From a virus, in the IMG/VR virus record IMGVR_UViG_3300042549_002361, positions 1 to 59,482 of that record: a stretch of DNA of 59,482 nt; one strand, 5' to 3'. The translations under genes were made by a program, and so were the position numbers. The notes under the pieces are model-generated. The model was not told the origin of the DNA, searched no databases, and saw only the letters and a list, made by a program, of their open reading frames with translations. Shown here one piece after another: positions 15,554 to 25,200 of the stretch (positions within the stretch are counted from its first letter, which is position 1; each line of letters opens with the position of its first letter).

Positions 15554-16660
15554 ATGGATACACTAACTGTAAAATCGAGTCAGGTTAAAAACATTGCACT
15601 TCGTGCAATGAAGGCTAACCGTCCGCTGTTTATTTGGGGTCCTCCCGGTATCGGTAAGAGCGAACTTGTTGAAAGTATTACTTATAGCGGCTCGCTAGGT
15701 AATGCTGTTATGCTAGACCTACGTCTAGCACTTATGGAACCCACCGACTTGCGTGGTTATCCCTTCCGCAATCCGGAAACTAATCAAATGGAATGGGCTC
15801 CTCCGGCAGACCTTCCTACCGCAGAGTTTGCGGCACAGTATGATACTGTAGTGTTGTTCCTAGACGAGCTTAATAGTGCTCCGCCCAGTGTTCAGGCTGC
15901 TGCATATCAGCTTGTACTTAACCGTCGAATTGGTCAGTATGTTCTTCCTAAGAATGTACGTATTGTTGCTGCTGGTAACCGCGAAACTGACCGCGGTGTT
16001 ACGTTCCGGATGCCAGCGCCGTTGGCTAACCGCTTCCGTCACATTAACATGGCAGTAGACTTTGGTGACTGGCAGCGTTGGGCTATTAATAACGAAGTCC
16101 ATCCTGACGTACTAGGTTACCTTTCATACGCCAAGCAGGACTTGTTTGATTTTGATCCTAAAACGTCAAGTCAAGCCTTTGCTACTCCGCGTTCGTGGAA
16201 CTACGTTAGTGAGATCCTTGCTACTCCTGGTTTTGAAGATGCAGAGATCTTTGAGCAGAAAGCAGAGATTGCTGGTGCAGTTGGCGAGGGTATGGCAGGC
16301 AAGTTTGTTGAACACCGTCGTATTGCTAGCCACCTTCCTAAGCCAGAAGACATTCTCGCTGGCAAGGTTAAGAAGCTAGACAATAAGTTGAGTCAAGAAA
16401 TTTCCGCTAAGTACAGTCTTGTTGTTGGTATGACCTACGAGATCAACCAGCTCTACAAGGAGAGTGGTACTGGTGGAGACTTTAAGAAGTGCTTCAACAA
16501 TGCTGTGTCATTTGCCTATGATAACTTTGAACCTGAAATGGTAGTGTTGTTCTTCAAGACTATCATGACAGATTACGGAATTAAGTTCAATATCCGCACT
16601 GATTTGGATAAAGAACTTTACAAAATCTTCTCTGAGCGTTATACCAAGTATATCGCTTAA
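15554..16660 (+). CDS. MoxR-family AAA+ ATPase
   Basis: ATG 15554 is chosen for its AGGAG site; the in-frame GTG at 15545 overlaps that site. Walker A is GPPGIGKS (29-36), Walker B VVLFLDEL (99-106), sensor 1 the Asn in AAGNRETDRG (142). MoxR ATPases remodel or load metal into partner proteins and nearly always pair with a VWA protein, here the next gene. In this phage the pair is split by a terminator and promoter, so the two parts can be tuned apart. The target complex is unknown. Confidence 0.92.
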   Translation: MDTLTVKSSQVKNIALRAMKANRPLFIWGPPGIGKSELVESITYSGSLGNAVMLDLRLALMEPTDLRGYPFRNPETNQMEWAPPADLPTAEFAAQYDTVVLFLDELNSAPPSVQAAAYQLVLNRRIGQYVLPKNVRIVAAGNRETDRGVTFRMPAPLANRFRHINMAVDFGDWQRWAINNEVHPDVLGYLSYAKQDLFDFDPKTSSQAFATPRSWNYVSEILATPGFEDAEIFEQKAEIAGAVGEGMAGKFVEHRRIASHLPKPEDILAGKVKKLDNKLSQEISAKYSLVVGMTYEINQLYKESGTGGDFKKCFNNAVSFAYDNFEPEMVVLFFKTIMTDYGIKFNIRTDLDKELYKIFSERYTKYIA

Positions 16661-16720
16661 GAGAGGATAGGATTGAGCTATCCTACCTTGTTACTCCCTA
16701 CCTACGCTCAATCCGCAACA

Positions 16721-16748
16721 GAACCCCCCGGAAACGGGGGGTTCACCT
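16721..16748 (+). terminator. GC-rich terminator hairpin
   Basis: GAACCCCCCG (16721-16730), a GAAA tetraloop, CGGGGGGTTC (16735-16744), then ACCTTTT. The stem is very strong; the T-tract is short and offset by three bases. Confidence 0.75.
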
Positions 16749-16794
16749 TTTGTAAGTTGTTGATTTGCAAGGGAAAGATAGGTGCTTTTTTTAG

Positions 16795-16822
16795 TTGACA
16801 AACACCTAGATTCATGTATAAT
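16795..16822 (+). promoter_or_regulatory. Sigma70-like promoter for the VWA gene
   Basis: TTGACA at 16795-16800 and TATAAT at 16817-16822 with a 16-base spacer; TG directly precedes the -10 box. Confidence 0.88.
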
Positions 16823-16852
16823 GTAAGTATAGTAAGAAGGATGGAGTAACTT

Positions 16853-18145
16853 ATGAGTACTACTAGCACAAACAGCAAGAAGCGGGCAGTTAAAGCTAAT
16901 CGCGCTATTCCCGAAACTAAGAAAACTTCAGCACAGATCGAAGATGCGTTGATTAAGGCGCGAATCCAGATGCTTATTAGTGCGCCGTTCTTTGGCAACC
17001 TTGCTACTCGTTTGCGTTTTAAGGACGCAACAGAATGGCTTCCGACGTTGGCGACAGATGGTCGCTACTTCTACTACAACCGAAATTTTGTTGATGCGAT
17101 GACCGCAGAAGAATGCATCTTTGGCATGGGCCATGAGGTGCTACACTGTGTTTATGATCATATGGACAAGAAGCGTTTAGGTAATCGCGACCCGCGGCTT
17201 TGGAACATCGCTAACGACTATGTTATTAATGCAGACCTTATTGAAGCAAAAATTGGTGAGCAGATTAAGCTTGTAGACATTTGCTTTGATTGGAAGTATC
17301 GCGGTAAGATGTCTGAGGAAATTTACGATGACTTGTTTCAGAAGGCTGTAACAGAAGGTCGCGTTATCACTGTAGAGGCTTTCGACGATCACATCTATCG
17401 CGACGAGGACGGTGATGACGAAGGTGCAGGTGACGGCGAAGGCAATGACGGATCCAAAGGTCCTGTGCGTTACACTAAGGAAGAAAAGGATCAGATCAAG
17501 CAAGAGTTTCAGAACGCGGTGATTCAGAGTGCTAAGGCCGCTGGCGCAGGTAACTTGCCTGGTGGTGTTAAGCGTCTTGTTGATAAGTTGCTTAACCCGC
17601 AGTTGAGCTGGCGCGAGCTGCTGCCAATGCAGATCCAAAGTGTTATTAAAAGTGACTATACATATATGCGTCCCAGTCGCAAGGGCTTAGATGCAGGCTT
17701 TTATATGCCAGGTATGGATCGTGAACAGACAATCGATGTTGCTATTGCAATTGATACGTCTGGTTCAATTAGTAACGAGATGCTGGTAGACTTCCTTAGC
17801 GAGGTCCACGGCATTATGAGTCAGTACAACGACTTTACAATCCATCTTTGGTGCTTTGATACTGCAATCCACAATCCAATTAAGATTACAGCAGATACTT
17901 CGAGCGATTTGCTTACTTATGAGATTGGTGGTGGTGGTGGTACCGACTTTGACATTAACTTTGGATACATGAAAGAACAAGGTATTGTTCCTAAGAAGTT
18001 CATCATGTTCACTGATGGTTATCCGTGGGGCAGTTGGGGTGACGAATCCTACTGCGACAGTCTGTTTATTGTACACGGCAGCGAAGGTGAGAAGTCACCC
18101 GTTGCACCGTTTGGTATTACGGTCCCATACACACGGGCCGCTTAA
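16853..18145 (+). CDS. Metallopeptidase-like/VWA domain protein (MoxR partner)
   Basis: The protein is 430 residues. The N-terminal domain has HEVLH at 94-98 (HExxH zinc motif) within a DUF2201-N-like fold, then an acidic linker (about 185-205), then a VWA domain with the MIDAS motif DTSGS at 301-305 and a Gly-rich loop (GGGGGTDF). It probably acts with the upstream MoxR ATPase in maturing or remodelling another protein or particle. Whether the HExxH is an active protease is not known. GGATGGAG precedes the ATG. Confidence 0.88.
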   Translation: MSTTSTNSKKRAVKANRAIPETKKTSAQIEDALIKARIQMLISAPFFGNLATRLRFKDATEWLPTLATDGRYFYYNRNFVDAMTAEECIFGMGHEVLHCVYDHMDKKRLGNRDPRLWNIANDYVINADLIEAKIGEQIKLVDICFDWKYRGKMSEEIYDDLFQKAVTEGRVITVEAFDDHIYRDEDGDDEGAGDGEGNDGSKGPVRYTKEEKDQIKQEFQNAVIQSAKAAGAGNLPGGVKRLVDKLLNPQLSWRELLPMQIQSVIKSDYTYMRPSRKGLDAGFYMPGMDREQTIDVAIAIDTSGSISNEMLVDFLSEVHGIMSQYNDFTIHLWCFDTAIHNPIKITADTSSDLLTYEIGGGGGTDFDINFGYMKEQGIVPKKFIMFTDGYPWGSWGDESYCDSLFIVHGSEGEKSPVAPFGITVPYTRAA

Positions 18146-18156
18146 GGAGTATGAAG

Positions 18157-18426
18157 ATGTCTCGCAAGCTAGATGAAGTCGAATTTGAACTGTTGAGCGG
18201 CACTGACTTTATGGTACACCTTGTACGCAATAGTCGTAGAGTGATCGGAGTTTCTGTAGATATTCTCAACGATCTATTGAGCTACCTCGACTCACATGCT
18301 AAAGGTCTATATTATATTCGTACATTTGATGACAGTCATAAAGTAGTCCTGTACTTTGAAGATATAATGGACCGTGAAAATGTTGATCAATTTTTGCGCC
18401 AGTTTTCTAATGAAGAAATTTATTAA
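18157..18426 (+). CDS. Small hypothetical protein (89 aa)
   Basis: AAGGAG at 18145-18150 lies seven bases before ATG 18157; the ATG at 18151 is too close to it. The product has an alpha/beta pattern with a SHKVVLYFEDIMDRENVDQF segment. No family recognised. It follows the VWA gene by 11 bases and may share its transcript. Confidence 0.6.
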   Translation: MSRKLDEVEFELLSGTDFMVHLVRNSRRVIGVSVDILNDLLSYLDSHAKGLYYIRTFDDSHKVVLYFEDIMDRENVDQFLRQFSNEEIY

Positions 18427-18471
18427 GAATTAAATATACATATAAAGTACCACACACAAGGAGACTATTAT

Positions 18472-18735
18472 ATGGCAAAGCAAAAGGTAAATGAAATGAA
18501 TGAAGAAACAGTAGTCGAACAGGAGAGTGCTGTTCCTGAGTCAATCAGCTTGCAGGACCTGCAGGTTCTATTACAGATTGTTGACTTAGCAAGTTCGCGC
18601 GGCGCTTTTCGAGGCCCTGAGCTTACCCAAGTGGGCGCAATCTTTGATAAGCTAAATTCGTTTTTGAGCTTTATCAGTGAACAACAAAAAGCGAAAGCAG
18701 AAGCACAGGTTGCATCTGAATCTGCTGGGGAATAA
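18472..18735 (+). CDS. Small acidic hypothetical protein (87 aa)
   Basis: AAGGAG precedes the ATG. The product is acidic, helical, with Ala/Glu-rich ends and a central LQDLQVLLQIVDLASSRGAF. Proteins like this are common near structural or replication genes in T4-like marine phages; its role is unknown. Confidence 0.65.
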   Translation: MAKQKVNEMNEETVVEQESAVPESISLQDLQVLLQIVDLASSRGAFRGPELTQVGAIFDKLNSFLSFISEQQKAKAEAQVASESAGE

Positions 18736-18738
18736 ATT

Positions 18739-19353
18739 ATGGCACAGTTAATGAAGCATGTTGGTAAGTTTGGCGAAAAACCGTGTGTAGTTGTTTTTCG
18801 TGAACTCCCAGGCGAGCAAGATTATTGTTTGATTGTTCAGACAGAAAACCTAGAAGGTCGACAACACGACGATTTAATGAGTGTTGTTCAAAGCTTAGAA
18901 GCACAGGCAGCTAATGATATCAGTGAAGTGCTGTTCAGACGTCAATTCACTGACGGTACTAATATGCTAAACACTTTGCATTTTAGTAAGAAGTTGCAAA
19001 AGGTGCCTGTTGGTTTGGTACAACTAACACCTACACCTAGTCAGTCACTACCGCTTGAAGAAGTAAATGCTGAAATTCGTAAGCTAAAGGGCGGGTATAC
19101 ACCCCCGGTTAATGATGCATCACATCTGAACAACGATTCAACTAAAACAATAGCGTTAGATGAATCTGCAGAAGTACCGGCTAGTGCCGACGATGAGGGT
19201 GTAGCGAGTATTGCTAAGAATCTTCTAGCACAAGCTATGCTTATGGAAGATGATGCAACTGCATTACTAAAGGATGCAGAAACTAAAAAGCAAGAAGCTT
19301 TTAGACTTGATCCATCCTTGAGGCCACCAGGACGACCTAAAAAAATTAGATAA
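18739..19353 (+). CDS. Conserved phage protein with an AT-hook-like tail (204 aa)
   Basis: The N-terminal half is a beta-rich domain; residues about 120-185 are an acidic, Ala-rich helix; the last residues read RPPGRPKKIR, resembling an AT-hook (Pro-Gly-Arg-Pro flanked by basic residues). This suggests DNA binding in AT-rich DNA, but only the tail motif supports it. It starts four bases after the previous gene. Confidence 0.6.
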   Translation: MAQLMKHVGKFGEKPCVVVFRELPGEQDYCLIVQTENLEGRQHDDLMSVVQSLEAQAANDISEVLFRRQFTDGTNMLNTLHFSKKLQKVPVGLVQLTPTPSQSLPLEEVNAEIRKLKGGYTPPVNDASHLNNDSTKTIALDESAEVPASADDEGVASIAKNLLAQAMLMEDDATALLKDAETKKQEAFRLDPSLRPPGRPKKIR

Positions 19354-19356
19354 ATA
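19349..19356 (+). promoter_or_regulatory. Late-type promoter box GATAAATA
   Basis: The box overlaps the end of the preceding gene and lies about 32 bases before the GTG at 19388, which has AGGGA upstream. Confidence 0.5.
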
Positions 19357-19387
19357 GTCTAGTAAATATTATAATAGGGACACAATT

Positions 19388-19726
19388 GTGGCGCATTCCC
19401 CCAACGTTGTTATTCTAGGCCGATCAAACGATACTATTGACAACGAATACATTAAGGATATTATATCATCAGTTGACCCAACTGGTGTTCCTGGTGAAGT
19501 TATTCATCGTGTATTCGTTGTTGATCAGTACGAAAATAAGTATGTTGTACCAGAGAAATTTTATTCAAACGGCATTAAATACAGCAGCCTTCCCGATAGT
19601 CTAAGTAAAGTTAAAACTACTCATCCTGTTAAAACAATTGAGATAGTAATTGATCTGTTATCTGTTAAGGACAGATTAGACATTAAATCTAAAGAGATAT
19701 TTTCTAATATCCCAAAAACATTTTGA
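19388..19726 (+). CDS. Conserved phage protein (112 aa), function unknown
   Basis: GTG start with AGGGA seven bases upstream. The product has alternating strands and helices (NVVILGRSNDTIDNEYI at the N-terminus). It has a late-type promoter box before it. No domain is recognised. Confidence 0.6.
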   Translation: MAHSPNVVILGRSNDTIDNEYIKDIISSVDPTGVPGEVIHRVFVVDQYENKYVVPEKFYSNGIKYSSLPDSLSKVKTTHPVKTIEIVIDLLSVKDRLDIKSKEIFSNIPKTF

Positions 19727-19754
19727 TTGACATCTAGTAGAATTCTGTTATAGT
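19727..19754 (+). promoter_or_regulatory. Sigma70-like promoter for the FG-GAP lipoprotein
   Basis: TTGACA at 19727-19732 and TATAGT at 19749-19754 with a 16-base spacer; start of transcription near 19761 and ATG at 19786. Confidence 0.78.
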
Positions 19755-19785
19755 TAACACTGTGTTTAACAACAAACGGTGTTCT

Positions 19786-21558
19786 ATGAATCGCAATCTA
19801 GTATCAATAGCAGCCCTATCATTTTTGCTCGCCGCTTGTGGAGGTGAAACCTCTAGCAGCAACACCCCCATTACTATATCCCCGTTACAAATTTCAGCGC
19901 CAGCACCGACGTCGTCTACCGTAGACAAACGGTATAAGTTTGAACCATTTTCATACACCTATATGCTACCTACAGGGGAAACCACTGTAAGGTATCGAGT
20001 TGGGGAGTTTAAATCTTCCGATCAATTTTTAAAAACCGGAAACTTTAAAATTGAAGACTACGGTTTTTTTGAAGCTACTGTGACCGGTCTTAATAACGGT
20101 TGCCCTAGAAGTGAGTGCGGTGAAGAATATGCGGCCCCGGGACCGTGGAACCATCGACCCTATCAAATTATTGAATCCGATATTAACCGTGACGGCTACA
20201 AAGACTTCTATCTATTTGAATGGATTCATAATAGTCGTGCAGATGCACCTGACGACTTAATTCATGCCTTTATTAACGACGGTCAAGGACATTTTATTTT
20301 GTCAAATGACATTGTGTTTGATAGTGGTAAGGCATGTACTAGCTCAGGAGCAGAATTCCCTGCTCAATTTGGGGGTGCGGTTGGAGCTCTACCTAAAAAT
20401 AGAAATAGTTTGTGCGGTTATCTAATTGGTATGCCGCGGCATATACTAGTCGCTGATTTCAACAAAGATGGTATGGAAGATATTTTTGGAGGTATGGTTT
20501 TACAGTTAAGCAACGGTAGTAAGCTATACAATAAAACTCTCACAAATCTTCCTGAGTATTTTAGAAAGGATCACATGGATCCGCTATTTACTCATGATCA
20601 GTATGCAGCTGACGCAACAGGAGATAGTAACTTAGACATCTTCATGCCAGCAAAACTAACTGCTGTAAAAGGTTACTGGGGAGATGGGACAAGGATTGCT
20701 GGTTGTACAGAATGTGTTGCCACAGTACCCTGGTCTTTGTTAGTTAATGATGGAACAGGAAAATTTACAGTAAATCAAAACTTTCCTGTTATGGGTGTAG
20801 GTAAAGATCATCCTTTAGTAAAACAATATATGCCGCACAATGATCCTAGTAAGGGTGTTCTATGGGCCGGTAATGTTGAAGAATTGTGGGCAACAACTGC
20901 GGCAATTGCGGATTTCAATAGGGACGGCTATCCTGATGTTGTAGTAGGTTGGTTCAATCCTAGAGCAACTGAAACTTGGGGCTTAGGTAAGAACAGTGCT
21001 GGTGCAGTGTATTATAACGATGGCAAAAATGATTGGCGTAACCGTCCTATTATGACATTACCTGCCAGTTTTTATAACAGCAATGGTAATGCTAATGATA
21101 TGGAAGTTATGGACTTTGATGAAGATGGTTGGGTAGATATTATAGTTGCATCTACTAAACAAACACCTTACTATGAAGGTAGAGTGATTCAATTTTTTAA
21201 AAATAACCGAGACGGCACATTTATAGATGTGACTAGTTCTGTTTATTCAGATTACGCTAGATACGCTAACGGAACAGGCACACCGCTATGGAATGGTGAA
21301 GGACAACTTAGGCTGGTTGATTTTAATGGTGACGGCAGATTAGATATTGTTGATAGTACTACACATACCTATGTACTACTTAATGCAGGAAATGGTCGAT
21401 TTACGTTATATGATTCAACAAATTTTCCTAAGAATAACGGGAGCGATGGAACATATTTTCCTGTAAAACTTGACGGTAAGTATGGATTTATTGGTTACGG
21501 GACTTCGTGCTTAAGCAATAGTTGCACAACATCATATTTTCAAGTTAAGCCAAATTAA
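19786..21558 (+). CDS. FG-GAP/VCBS-repeat lipoprotein (590 aa)
   Basis: The ATG at 19786 begins a textbook lipoprotein signal: MNRNLVSIAALSFLLAACGG, with the lipid-carrying Cys at residue 18. The in-frame GTG at 19762 would add a useless extension. At least six calcium-binding loops follow, of type D-x-N-x-DG-x-x-D (for example DINRDGYKD, DFNKDGMED, DFNRDGYPD, DFDEDGWVD, DFNGDGRLD), as in integrin-like beta-propellers. The mature protein should sit on the periplasmic or outer face of a Gram-negative membrane. A role in superinfection exclusion or host surface change is possible. It has its own sigma70-like promoter. Confidence 0.85.
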   Translation: MNRNLVSIAALSFLLAACGGETSSSNTPITISPLQISAPAPTSSTVDKRYKFEPFSYTYMLPTGETTVRYRVGEFKSSDQFLKTGNFKIEDYGFFEATVTGLNNGCPRSECGEEYAAPGPWNHRPYQIIESDINRDGYKDFYLFEWIHNSRADAPDDLIHAFINDGQGHFILSNDIVFDSGKACTSSGAEFPAQFGGAVGALPKNRNSLCGYLIGMPRHILVADFNKDGMEDIFGGMVLQLSNGSKLYNKTLTNLPEYFRKDHMDPLFTHDQYAADATGDSNLDIFMPAKLTAVKGYWGDGTRIAGCTECVATVPWSLLVNDGTGKFTVNQNFPVMGVGKDHPLVKQYMPHNDPSKGVLWAGNVEELWATTAAIADFNRDGYPDVVVGWFNPRATETWGLGKNSAGAVYYNDGKNDWRNRPIMTLPASFYNSNGNANDMEVMDFDEDGWVDIIVASTKQTPYYEGRVIQFFKNNRDGTFIDVTSSVYSDYARYANGTGTPLWNGEGQLRLVDFNGDGRLDIVDSTTHTYVLLNAGNGRFTLYDSTNFPKNNGSDGTYFPVKLDGKYGFIGYGTSCLSNSCTTSYFQVKPN

Positions 21559-21564
21559 TATTAC

Positions 21565-22257
21565 TTATTTGTAACCAATTTGCATAAATCGGGTGTACGC
21601 AGGTGTTTTCATAATGCCTGCGTACATTCTATTACGCATAGGATACATAGCAAACATTTCTTCAATAGTTTTACAAGTGTTAATGTGCCCCATATAACCT
21701 TCGCTGTCGTTGGTTTGCATAGCTATTAGTTGAGTACTATCTGCTGTTTCAAACCAGTGTGTATTCATATGTTCACAACTAGTGTTGATGACGATATCCG
21801 GTGTAGTATGAATAAGCTCACCACCAGTTTCAAAGATCATGTTACCGGTGTATAGTGTACTGACATCAGCAACAACACCCTTAAACTGCCAGCCTTCTTG
21901 TACATAACGTTGATTAAAACGTTCTGCTAACATAATAGAATCAGGATCTAGATCAATACCATAAACCCGTTCGATGTCTGCAATATTAAGCAGCGGTTGA
22001 ACAATACTACCAACCCAGCAACCTAATAGTGCAACCGTGTAGGTTTTATCATATTCTATTTGTTTGAACAACTTTTCTAGCAGCCAACTTTTACTAGCAA
22101 GTTGGCCTTTGCTAAACGCATCTTTAGGATAGCCGCCGTAGATGGCACGTTCAAAATAGCTAGGAGGCATAGCAACAAAGCTGTCCTCGCTGTCAATGTA
22201 AGCCTCTACCTTTGCCCAGGTATTATTGTTGATTGTATCTATTTCGCAGCCACTCAT
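21565..22257 (-). CDS. SAM-dependent methyltransferase, class I
   Basis: The 230-residue protein has the motif I strand and loop VALLGCWVGSIVQPLL (residues about 75-90), an acidic motif II (YGIDLDPDSIMLAERF), and motif IV DIVINTSCEHM. It should transfer a methyl group from SAM to an unknown acceptor, perhaps a sugar of the cluster. It is the last gene of the long minus-strand run and converges with the FG-GAP gene, six bases away, with no terminator visible between them. Confidence 0.82.
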   Translation of the reverse strand: MSGCEIDTINNNTWAKVEAYIDSEDSFVAMPPSYFERAIYGGYPKDAFSKGQLASKSWLLEKLFKQIEYDKTYTVALLGCWVGSIVQPLLNIADIERVYGIDLDPDSIMLAERFNQRYVQEGWQFKGVVADVSTLYTGNMIFETGGELIHTTPDIVINTSCEHMNTHWFETADSTQLIAMQTNDSEGYMGHINTCKTIEEMFAMYPMRNRMYAGIMKTPAYTRFMQIGYK

Positions 22258-25200
22258 AATCGTTTATCCTTGCTAATGCTTCTATGTCATTGCGGTTAGC
22301 TAGTGCATATGCACGACCTTCCTCTGCACCGCGCTTTGCATCATGTCTAAAGAACGCATCCGGCACAGGATGCAGCCATCCATCTAATCTTTCAATACTC
22401 TCAGCATCGTCCTTTAGTGCTAGTTTAACACATTCACGGAAGGCACTGCGCCATGTGCTGTATGCATCGGTGTTAAAACGTGTCACGCAACTTACTTCTG
22501 GCATTGCTTTGAATCTAGTACTTAGCCCGGTTGTAAAGTCTAGACCCCAACTTGTGGCATTGATTACTTGTTCACGGTTGAATAGTTTAACACCACCATA
22601 TCCATATTCCATACCAGTTATAGGATTCTTACTTGCCCAAACATGAACAACTTCTTGATCATATACATCGGGTATATACCCAAACTCAAATGTATCCAAA
22701 ATGTCAGCGTCAGCATCTACTACCCAAAACATTTTGCTGTTACCGCTTTGTGCAGCCGCTTTATGCGCTTCAAATATACCAGCAACATCTTTGACCCAGG
22801 TTGCAGGGAAACGTGCTGTAAGACGCTTATATGCGCTTGTAGCACCCTCTTCCTTGTACGATAAGAACACGATATCATAGGGCTCGTAAGTACTACCTAA
22901 TTCTTTAACATATTGGATATCTTTGAGCTTATTTAATCGGATACTATCAGTTGTTAATTGGGAATAATCTTTTTGGGTAGGCCACAATCTTAAACCGCCA
23001 TAACTGTGAACTTTTTGGGTATGAGGATTCTGTCTTTGCCAAACATGTATTTTATTAATGCTCAAAATGTCTGGGAGGTAGCCTGCGTCCAGCACACTTT
23101 GTTCAACACTAACATCAGGATCAACAGTCCACAGGAACGGAACTTCCTGATTAGCAAATTCCTGTAGAGCAGTGACTAGCTCTGTCTTTGTTACATCTTG
23201 TAGATGTAAAACTGGCCACTGGGGACGCAGACTACCAATAGTATTTATTTGTTTTAGTTTTTCAAAACTATTGTTAGCTATGTCTTTACTGGTTAAGGTA
23301 GTGGTTGCAAATGTTCCTTTAGGATACAGTCTAATATTTCTATAAGCACCATCTTCATCTGCAAATACGTGAACGTTTTGCTGATCCCACTGTGTTGGAT
23401 AATAATCAAACTTAAAGTCTGGATTAACTCGAGTAAAAGGATCCACAACCCAATACATAGAATTCTCTACAGTACTGTCTGTGTGTGTAAGTTGTTCAAT
23501 AATATCGAGCTGTGGATCCAGTTTTACGATAGGAAATTCTTTTTGTGTACATGCTGGTTCTCGAATGTACTTAGGTCTTCCTTTAGCTTGTGGTACTTTA
23601 GGACATAGCATAACGCCAGAATAATCATATTGACGACCTGTAACAGGATTTAATTTTTGCCAGACATGTGCTTTTCCTTCATCCCACGTTTCAGGAATAA
23701 AGTCAAAGTCAAAATTTTCTAGTACAGTAACGTTAGGATCTATGACCCAAAACCAGTTATTAGTAGATTTTTCTCGGCCCAATTCTTCACTATTAAATTT
23801 TTCAAATTCTAAATCTTTAAAAGGGCTAATAAAATGTATCACAAGTTCAGCATTGTTCCACGTTTTAGGAACCCAACGAATACCACCCATGCTTTCAGGA
23901 TACTTGTGTTTTAGTTGTTCACCTAAATGAAAGCTGTGTATCATATTGCGTTGAAAATCAGGTGGCACCCAAGATACTTCTCTAGCTAATTTATATTCTT
24001 TGTCGATAAGCCAACAGTCTTGTGTTACTACTCTATAATCATTTGGATCTTCTACATAAAGAATAGGGTACTGCTTGTTTCCTGTAGGAGAAGACGAAAT
24101 GTATTTTGCGTCGTCTTTATTATATTTAACAGGAACTAGTTTAGCACCGCCGCAACGATTATCGCTAACATTAGTAACACTTAAAGGATACTTATGTTGT
24201 AATTGGTCTGGTATTTTAAAAATATGAATATACTTTTGATCGTGCTTGTGTGGGACATAGTTGAATACATCATTTAACTCGTGCTCACTGTCAACAAGCC
24301 AAAACATTTTAGTTCTACTTTTTCTAGCATAAGTTTCATAATTGTTTATATCGGTTGAATAAAAAATATCATAACGAACAGGTACAATTCCTAATTGATA
24401 TTTGTGTTTAGTCATATCAAATTTCTTATGTACAAGTCGTACACCGCCACAGCGAATATCCCAAGGTTCATTTACTGATTCAGGATAACGTTCGTCTAAA
24501 TGTCCAGGTATTTTAAACACATGTATATATTCAACTTCGTGTGTCGCAGGCACATAATAGAGCTTACCGTTAAATGTAAAATCTCTGTCTACTATCCAAA
24601 ACCAATCAGTTTTACTGCGTTCTGCATATTCATTATATGTTTCTACATTGAATTCGTCGCTGTCTATAAAGAATATATCATATTCTTTATCAGCAATAGG
24701 ACAAGCAGGATGTATTTTTAGTTCAGCAGTTTGCCAACACTTAGGTACTAATCTTATACCACCCATCGCTTGAGGATATTTTTCTGTGAGCTGATAAGGC
24801 ATACGGAAGCAGTGTATGTAATCTTGTTCGAAAGGATTAGGGACCCAGTCTAATGTACTTGTGTCGATGCTATGATCATTATCTATAAGCCAAACATAAT
24901 CATCTTTAAATTTATCACGCTGTGCATAGTTGTTTACATCAGTTACATATAATACAGGATAATCAATGCCTGCGTCTAAGAAACTGTGGTATTTAATTTG
25001 TGCAGTTTTCCATTCACGTGGATATAGTTTGATACCGCCTTCTTTCTCGGGGTATTTGTGTTCTAGCTGGCCACGTAAATGAAAACTATGTATAAAGGTT
25101 GGCTCAAAATTATCAGGAGCCCAATTAATTTCATTAGTTAATTTATATTCTTTATCCACACACCATACATGTGTAGCATAAGGATGATAGTCAAAGTATG

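Noticed and set aside
23252-23259. Minus-strand AATAAATA inside the giant repeat gene
   Set aside because: It lies well inside a coding region with no gene start near it; such octamers are expected by chance in AT-rich sequence.
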